A stretch of 64,000 nucleotides of DNA. Source: Lachancea mirantina. Its lineage: Eukaryota; Ascomycota; Saccharomycetes; Saccharomycetales; Saccharomycetaceae. Below, in pieces: positions 56,507-64,000 of the stretch. How positions within the stretch are numbered: position 1 is the first letter of the stretch; every line of letters starts with the position of its first letter. The notes beneath the pieces are model-generated. The model was given only the letters and a program-made list of their open reading frames with translations, was not told the DNA's origin and did no database searches. The stretch covers positions 744,001-808,000 of the forward strand of contig LT598465.1 in assembly GCA_900074745.1 (NCBI GenBank). The letters are read 5' to 3'. A program made the position numbers and the translations under genes.

Positions 56507-58498
56507 ATGTCAACAGAAAGCGACATTGCTAGAAAATTTGGAGAAGGAGCTGAGAATCCTGAAATTTTGAGGCTACTAAAAGACATCGAAAGCATTTATT
56601 CATTGGATACAGAAGAGCTGTATATCAAGTGGGAGCAGTTTTCATATCACAAGAACGGGAAAGTCGCTGAGTTGAACCTTAGAAATGTCGAACTTTTCAA
56701 AGGTTTCATTCAGCAGCAAATTGAACGGAAAGCAGCTACAATTGGGCTCAACAATTCAGGCTCAGCATCCGTCAGGAGGCCTAAGATTGCTAAGCCTAGT
56801 AATGGGGGAAGCCCCTCATTGTTTGGATTTGCCTCGCCTAAAACTCCGCTAATGAAGAAAAGACGCACTGACACCACACCCAGTAAACTGGGTAACTTAC
56901 ATATGAAAAGCGACATCTCAGCAGATGATACTCTTGGGTCAATTGAGCGCTCTCGATATGATCTCGAATCGCCTAGTGGAACAAGCCGAAGCGCCGAAGT
57001 TTCTTCACCATTCATGGTTAGCAATGTGGAAAACAAGACAGAAAAGGGCCAAATACTGTTAACATTAAATCCTCAGAACATTGAAATGTCGAAAGGGCAA
57101 AAATTTGAGACCAAAAATAAGGTAAGTATTGTCCCTTTCTTCGATTCAGAGAAATATCAATACAGAACGATGAGGCAAAACATCTTGGAGGCTGCAGACG
57201 TTCTCGATGAACAAATCGATATTTTTACGGAAGCCGTCCAACAGCACTACAATCTAGCTGTCTCAGATATTGGAGATCCCTCTCGCCAATCCCAATCCGA
57301 AATAATAGCTGTAGGCAGAATCGTTGCAGATGCGGCCGACTCAGAGAGTAACGTCAATATCCACTCCTTGGCCATCGAAGCCTCTCGTTCAATGGGCATA
57401 GGAAGAAGAGTTCGTCTCAATCTAGAAAAAATTGAGGAAGCGTCTTTTTTTCAAGGTCAAATTGTTGCCCTTCGAGGCAAAAATGCTAATGGTGAATACT
57501 TTATGGTCGAGGAAGTTATGGACATACCTTTTTTAAACTCTCCTGTGTCTACTTTGAAGGAATTGAAGGAGTTCGAAGAGGAGCCGGAGGAAGAGTCTTT
57601 AAAAATCGTCATAACTAAAGGCCCTTACACGGCTGCGAATGAATTAGATTTCAGCTTTTTGAAAGAATTCGTCGAGAGGCTCAACACCGAGCTTGTGCCG
57701 CACGTCTTGATGATGTTTGGCCCATTTTTGGATATCATGCATTCACAAATCGAATCCGGCTGTATACCGCATTTCCCAGGGTTGACCACTCAACCGAGGA
57801 CCCTTGATGAGATCTTCAATAAAGTTGTATCACCGATACTCAAGAACATAAATGAGAAAATACAAGTGATACTAATACCGTCAACAAACGATGCCATCAT
57901 GAAACATGCATCCTATCCACAGTGCGCTATGGATCGCAAAGCCTTACATCTTCCCAAGACCTTCAAATGTTTTCCCAACCCTTCAATTTTCAAGCTAAAT
58001 GAATTCTTTTTCGGCTGCTCTAATTTGGACGCATTCAAGGATATACGTGAAGCCGTAAAAGGAGGTAAAACTTACTCTAGAAATAGGCTAGACAGAATTG
58101 CGGAGCACGTATTGCAGCAGCGAAGATTCTACCCGTCATTTCCTGGCAGTATAAAAAAGCGCAAGACAGTGAACGCCAAAGGACAAGAAGTATGGGAGCA
58201 CTTATCAGGCGCGAATTTGGAAGTTGACTTTCTTGGATTGAGCGAATTTGTTGCGAAACTTATACCAGATGTTGTTTTAATTCCGAGCGAATTGACTTAC
58301 TTTGCGAGAATTGTCAGAAACGTCTTATTTGTGAACCCTGGTCCTTTTGTAAGACCGACTGGACTACGAGGAAGCTTTGCTCAGGTTTGCGTACAATCAC
58401 CTGAGAAGAGCGGAGTTGAACTAACTAGAGTCGACGGAGAAGAAGTCTTGTATACGAATGATATTTGGAAGAGAAGCCGAGTTGACATAATAACCTGA
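56507..58498 (+). CDS. POL12: DNA polymerase alpha-primase B subunit
   Basis: A 663-residue regulatory subunit that ties the polymerase alpha catalytic subunit to primase at origins and telomeres. Order: a helical N-terminal domain (1-80), a Ser/Pro/Lys-rich phosphorylated linker (80-190, with SPKTPLMKK), an OB fold (about 210-330), and an inactive calcineurin-like phosphoesterase domain (about 360-640, with VPHVLMMFGPFLDIMHS and VILIPSTNDA). The yeast protein has 705 residues. Syntenic with YBL035C. The ATG at 56507 follows an A-rich leader and an MCB box. Confidence 0.95.
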   Translation: MSTESDIARKFGEGAENPEILRLLKDIESIYSLDTEELYIKWEQFSYHKNGKVAELNLRNVELFKGFIQQQIERKAATIGLNNSGSASVRRPKIAKPSNGGSPSLFGFASPKTPLMKKRRTDTTPSKLGNLHMKSDISADDTLGSIERSRYDLESPSGTSRSAEVSSPFMVSNVENKTEKGQILLTLNPQNIEMSKGQKFETKNKVSIVPFFDSEKYQYRTMRQNILEAADVLDEQIDIFTEAVQQHYNLAVSDIGDPSRQSQSEIIAVGRIVADAADSESNVNIHSLAIEASRSMGIGRRVRLNLEKIEEASFFQGQIVALRGKNANGEYFMVEEVMDIPFLNSPVSTLKELKEFEEEPEEESLKIVITKGPYTAANELDFSFLKEFVERLNTELVPHVLMMFGPFLDIMHSQIESGCIPHFPGLTTQPRTLDEIFNKVVSPILKNINEKIQVILIPSTNDAIMKHASYPQCAMDRKALHLPKTFKCFPNPSIFKLNEFFFGCSNLDAFKDIREAVKGGKTYSRNRLDRIAEHVLQQRRFYPSFPGSIKKRKTVNAKGQEVWEHLSGANLEVDFLGLSEFVAKLIPDVVLIPSELTYFARIVRNVLFVNPGPFVRPTGLRGSFAQVCVQSPEKSGVELTRVDGEEVLYTNDIWKRSRVDIIT

Positions 58499-58652
58499 GT
58501 CAGCTCTTAATCAAGGACACAACCCTTTTTCAGATTAAGGGAAATAAACTGTCCTTCTCTGCGGTGCAGATTGCCAGGCAATCACGATTTTCGCATTGTC
58601 TAATGAAATAGATTTTTTTTAAACCTACATTTCTGTGGAAGAATGAACCTAT

Positions 58653-61334
58653 CTATGGGAACTTTTTTTTGAGCTTCTCTAAGGGCCCCAGAACGTTCTT
58701 TTTCATCTTTTTGGCCGATCCTGATCTAGAAACATGCTTAGAGCTCTTCGGAGTCTCTAGATACTGTGCCTTGGAATCGTTGCCACTTTTGATTGAAGAA
58801 ACACGGTCCGAAACGTCGTTCCTGGTCTTCATGGGCGTCTTGAGCTCCTCATTTGTCTTTGTTTTTACAGGTGTCGCAAGCTTTTCTGGGGTGGACTCCA
58901 CAACCTTAGTAGCAGCTGCACGATTGTTTGGTATTTGAGCCAGATTTTGTGGAACAAATTGATTGCCGAGGGCTTTGGACTTATTCTCCGACGCACCACT
59001 AGACTTATTTAACTGGACTTGCTGATCTTCAACAGATGAAACATGTTTTGATTCGTGCTCATGCTGAAGCGGCTTGGAAGTTGAGCTTCCCGCACCAGCA
59101 CCAGTCCCAGCCTCTTTCCGGGCCAAGCCTTCTAAAGCACGGGCAGCTTCCTTTTTAAGGTCACCACCGGCTCCATCATGTCTCAAATGATAGTTCTTAG
59201 AAGTTGGGATGGTCTCGGGAAGGGTAGCCCCAGCAACAGAAGAGCTCACTGACATCTCCACGCTCTGAGGCAGGCGTGCATCCGATCCTTCAGTCCTTTC
59301 ATCACTGCTGGAGGACGAGAAGTCACTTGCCCTGTCTTTACTCATCGCTTCAACTTCTGACTCATCGTCTTTTTCTTCAGCTTTCACATCATTAGAGATG
59401 ACTATTTTAGCAGGCTGAACTATATCATTCTCCGCAGGCTGTCCTTTCTGGACTTCCGCGGCTCTCACGGTCTTCTGCAAACCATCGCTACCTCTCGTGC
59501 TTTTCGTTCTTTTGGGTAAACTATCAGCTGCCCCTGGCCTCATGAACTTCTCAGAATCTTCAACAACTTTTCCCAAGTCAATTCGAGGAGGGGCGACTAA
59601 GTTTTTGGCAGGAATAAAAGGTCCGCCTCTGGCTGGGTGCGGCTGCTGAACGATTTTGGATAGGGTCCAGAATGAAAGCAGAGCAAGATGCTCGACAATG
59701 ACAGCCATAACGACCACCATTCTCCAGTCACGCTGAACGGGAGAAGTCATGAGCCATGTCTCACGTTTCTCGAACAAAGGCGTCACAGTTGTATTTTCTG
59801 GTCCCTTATACATGAAAACCAGAGAGGGTGAGACGAATGAAGAGATCCAAAACAAGAATTTCAGAAGCGATGTCCATGGTAAATTTTCTTCTCCTATGTT
59901 CCGTACACTCTCGGCGGGTAAATCCGTTTGGGAAAAGCCTTGGCTAGAGCATTTGTTCAAACATCTCCAAATATCAAATTTCAGAGCAATGACGTTAAAA
60001 ACCACACAGGCAAGGGGAGCACAGGGCCATATCGAGGAGAACATTGTTATGAATCCAAACTGGATGATGTATTTCGTCAATAAGGTATTCACATCAAACC
60101 CGCCAAAAGACTCCCTGTTCGCCAAACAAACATATTCCCAAATGCCGAGGTCTTCTGGGTAATCTTTTGCAACTTTCTCCTTGCTGGGGAGTGGATGACG
60201 GTCTTGCAATTTTTGAGTCACTTTCACAATGATATAAGGTAGCGCATTCTCAAGGAATAAAGCAATTGCTTGATTCATAACGGTAAAGTAAAAATATTGA
60301 TCTTGATAGCGACCGACGTTGATTTTGAACTGCGCCACATTAATTGGGATATGCCAGCGAGACGAAAAGTGGGTAACAGCATTCATACGATCGTTCATCG
60401 TGTACCCTAAAGGTAGATACACATAGAGTGTAATGAAGAGAGGCGTGTAATTTGTAAGGAACGCAAGAACAAATCTTTTCTGCATCTTCGATTTTTCTGG
60501 ACTGCTGGAGTTTTCCCATTTGACAAATCGAACTATTACAGCATTGTAAATAGCTGTTAGAATTGGGGTGTATACCGAAATAAAGATGGTAGGAAGAAGG
60601 GGGGCATAACTTTTCAGAGGGCCCGCGTAAATGTCACGAAGAAAGATCTCGAGGCAAAAACATAGAAACTGGAAAGCAATGAGCAGAAATCCAAACTGGA
60701 TTGCCACGGGAATGAAAAAGATATTCTTGATAAAGCTCGAGCGTACTGACGAGGGTGGCACACCGGGTGAGGAAGAGCGAAGCCTTCGTATAGGGTTGTG
60801 CTGCAAAAGGCTGGGCTCTGTTCTATCCCCCCAAAAAACGATGAACAAAAGTGACCATATGAGAACCACACACATAAAGCTCATATTAAACTCCCAAGGT
60901 GCATTTTTAGAAAAAAGGCGGAACCCCAGTCCTACAACAGAGAGCGCCATCAGCCATCGCGTGTAGCTTTTTACAAAGCCCATATAAAACGCAGTCTCTG
61001 GCGTCCCAGTCATTTGATTTAGTTCTTTCAAATGATCGTCTGAGGGCAAGAGGGCACTAAGGAGCATCTTTTTGGTCAAAAGTTTCCTTTGTTGCTCGGG
61101 AGCGGTACCTGGAAGCGGTACAGTATTCTTGACAAAAGACAACTCTCTCACAATGCCAGGAACAATATTGGAATCGTCCTTGACCAGCACATACAGGGTC
61201 TTGTCATTGTGGCCCGGTCTTGTAACGGCATGTAACCCTTTTGCTGAGAGCGAAGTTAAAATGGCCGCCAAGTTTTCCTTGGAGTAATCAATGGTTATAG
61301 ACCAGGTTGGCCCCAAAGATGCCAAGGACTCCAT
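58653..61334 (-). CDS. IST2: Cortical-ER tether of the TMEM16/anoctamin family
   Basis: An 893-residue ER membrane protein that bridges the ER to the plasma membrane and helps lipid transport. Eight or more hydrophobic segments occur between about residues 125 and 590, as in anoctamins (for example LMALSVVGLGFRLF and IVFWGD). A long unstructured cytosolic tail (about 600-870) follows. The end is basic, SAKKMKKNVLGPLEKLKKKFP in part, the known type of polybasic sorting signal that binds PI(4,5)P2 at the plasma membrane. Syntenic with YBR086C and slightly shorter than the yeast protein (946). Convergent with POL12. The ATG at 61334 gives the expected start MESLASLGPTW. Confidence 0.94.
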   Translation of the reverse strand: MESLASLGPTWSITIDYSKENLAAILTSLSAKGLHAVTRPGHNDKTLYVLVKDDSNIVPGIVRELSFVKNTVPLPGTAPEQQRKLLTKKMLLSALLPSDDHLKELNQMTGTPETAFYMGFVKSYTRWLMALSVVGLGFRLFSKNAPWEFNMSFMCVVLIWSLLFIVFWGDRTEPSLLQHNPIRRLRSSSPGVPPSSVRSSFIKNIFFIPVAIQFGFLLIAFQFLCFCLEIFLRDIYAGPLKSYAPLLPTIFISVYTPILTAIYNAVIVRFVKWENSSSPEKSKMQKRFVLAFLTNYTPLFITLYVYLPLGYTMNDRMNAVTHFSSRWHIPINVAQFKINVGRYQDQYFYFTVMNQAIALFLENALPYIIVKVTQKLQDRHPLPSKEKVAKDYPEDLGIWEYVCLANRESFGGFDVNTLLTKYIIQFGFITMFSSIWPCAPLACVVFNVIALKFDIWRCLNKCSSQGFSQTDLPAESVRNIGEENLPWTSLLKFLFWISSFVSPSLVFMYKGPENTTVTPLFEKRETWLMTSPVQRDWRMVVVMAVIVEHLALLSFWTLSKIVQQPHPARGGPFIPAKNLVAPPRIDLGKVVEDSEKFMRPGAADSLPKRTKSTRGSDGLQKTVRAAEVQKGQPAENDIVQPAKIVISNDVKAEEKDDESEVEAMSKDRASDFSSSSSDERTEGSDARLPQSVEMSVSSSVAGATLPETIPTSKNYHLRHDGAGGDLKKEAARALEGLARKEAGTGAGAGSSTSKPLQHEHESKHVSSVEDQQVQLNKSSGASENKSKALGNQFVPQNLAQIPNNRAAATKVVESTPEKLATPVKTKTNEELKTPMKTRNDVSDRVSSIKSGNDSKAQYLETPKSSKHVSRSGSAKKMKKNVLGPLEKLKKKFP

Positions 61335-63380
<2,046 letters not shown>

Positions 63381-63505
63381 ACCAAAAGTATATCTATCAC
63401 GTAGAATGCTACTGTTAGGGTACATATAAAAGCTTTGAAGAGATCCTTGATGTTTATTGTCGGATTTTATTGAATGGTCTCGAAGTTTCTTTTTTAGGCC
63501 CTCAT

Positions 63506-64000
63506 TCATACAGCGAGGCCGCTCTGGATGCATTCCGACAGGCATTCACTGACTTTACTACCGCCTGTGCTTTTGCATGTAATTTCTGCCGTTCCTTCGG
63601 TTAATCTTATCTTCATCAAACAGCCGAAATTGCCTACACTCTTCGTGTGGGTGATCGCAGCTCCAAATATCATGTTTTCTACAGAGTGTTGCGTGATTAC
63701 CTGTATCCCCATTTTCTCTAACGTACTGACAACACCACCACTGAGATTAGCGGATTTTAACTTTATAACCCTTTGTGATTCACCCTCTTTCCCAAGGGCC
63801 TCGTTAATGGATCTCCACCGTTTCACAAACTGTGCCAAAGTAATAGTTTCCTTCCCATTAAGCTGAGGTGGGATGATTGTACTACTTAGAGCAACACCAA
63901 GCTTTAAAACGATAGATGACACGCTACCTCCACAAGTGAACTGAAGGTCGAGCAACGGACTTTGTTCAAGTGAAAATGGGTGCCGAACGAGAACTTCAAA
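63506..64000 (-). CDS. APL3: AP-2 adaptor alpha subunit, C-terminal part (cut by right edge)
   Basis: The last 164 codons of a gene that begins beyond the right edge. The piece contains the ear/appendage region of alpha-adaptin: HPFSLEQSPLLDLQF-like start, then IPPQLNGKETITLAQFVKRW and the terminal GSKVSECLSECIQSGLAV. Apl3 is the large subunit of the AP-2 clathrin adaptor at the plasma membrane. Place and direction match YBL037W, next to YBL036C. The open frame continues to the last base of the window. Confidence 0.88.
   Translation of the reverse strand, partial: FEVLVRHPFSLEQSPLLDLQFTCGGSVSSIVLKLGVALSSTIIPPQLNGKETITLAQFVKRWRSINEALGKEGESQRVIKLKSANLSGGVVSTLEKMGIQVITQHSVENMIFGAAITHTKSVGNFGCLMKIRLTEGTAEITCKSTGGSKVSECLSECIQSGLAV

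Overview
The window is nuclear DNA from a budding yeast of the family Saccharomycetaceae. Genes are closely packed and mostly intron-free. The few introns have textbook yeast signals (GTATGT or GTATGA donors, TACTAAC-type branch points, short distance to CAG) and sit where Saccharomyces cerevisiae has them (ECM33, UBC4, RPL19). From 5.8 kb onward the gene order interleaves pairs of S. cerevisiae regions that arose by whole-genome duplication. From 5.8 to 31 kb the YBR078-YBR083 and YDR056-YDR060 genes alternate. From 31 kb to the end the YBR084-YBR086 and YBL027-YBL037 genes alternate. This is the single ancestral track expected of a species that split off before the duplication. Base composition (mixed, with strongly GC-rich islands) and a hAT transposon make Lachancea or a close relative my best guess, but the genus is inferred, not shown.

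Layout, left to right. 0-4.3 kb: possible gene end at the edge, SPE2 (polyamines), GAD1 (glutamate decarboxylase). 4.3-7.6 kb: a GC-rich stretch with hairpins, a tiny GPI-type cell-wall protein gene and the intron-bearing ECM33/PST1 gene. 8.2-15 kb: a glycolipid transfer protein, eIF3a (TIF32) and NSF (SEC18). 15.1-17.7 kb: divergent ER quality-control pair EMC10 (spliced, with an apparent slip in an A7 run) and YOS9. 17.8-24 kb: SPT7, a 1.6 kb gene-free stretch and UBC4. 25.6-34 kb: MAK21, TEC1 and mitochondrial C1-THF synthase MIS1. 34.6-36.4 kb: RPL19 and a YBL028C-type nucleolar protein, divergent. 36.55-39.39 kb: a hAT DNA transposon with perfect ends and target duplication. 39.5-47.7 kb: YBL029W-position protein, YBL029C-A zinc-ribbon protein, a Zn2Cys6 regulator, the ADP/ATP carrier and HEK2. 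47.7-52 kb: RIB1 plus two poorly defined small genes. 52.3-64 kb: STU1, POL12, IST2, the YBL036C PLP protein and the C-terminus of APL3, cut by the right edge.

Most genes are housekeeping: translation (TIF32, RPL19, MAK21, YBL028C type), secretion and ER (SEC18, EMC10, YOS9, IST2, APL3), chromatin and replication (SPT7, POL12), one-carbon, riboflavin and polyamine metabolism. Promoter signals fit the genes they serve: RRPE and PAC boxes before MAK21 and the YBL028C homologue, Rap1-like sites before RPL19, an MluI box before POL12, a CCAAT box before the ADP/ATP carrier.

Most worth a second look: seven perfect hairpins with 11-14 bp stems and 3-4 nt loops, unrelated in sequence and confined to the GC-rich islands; the A7 slip in EMC10; the miniature Ecm33-like gene next to ECM33; a complete-ended hAT element with a two-frame transposase; and two possible small genes whose 5' ends need splicing or a frame correction.
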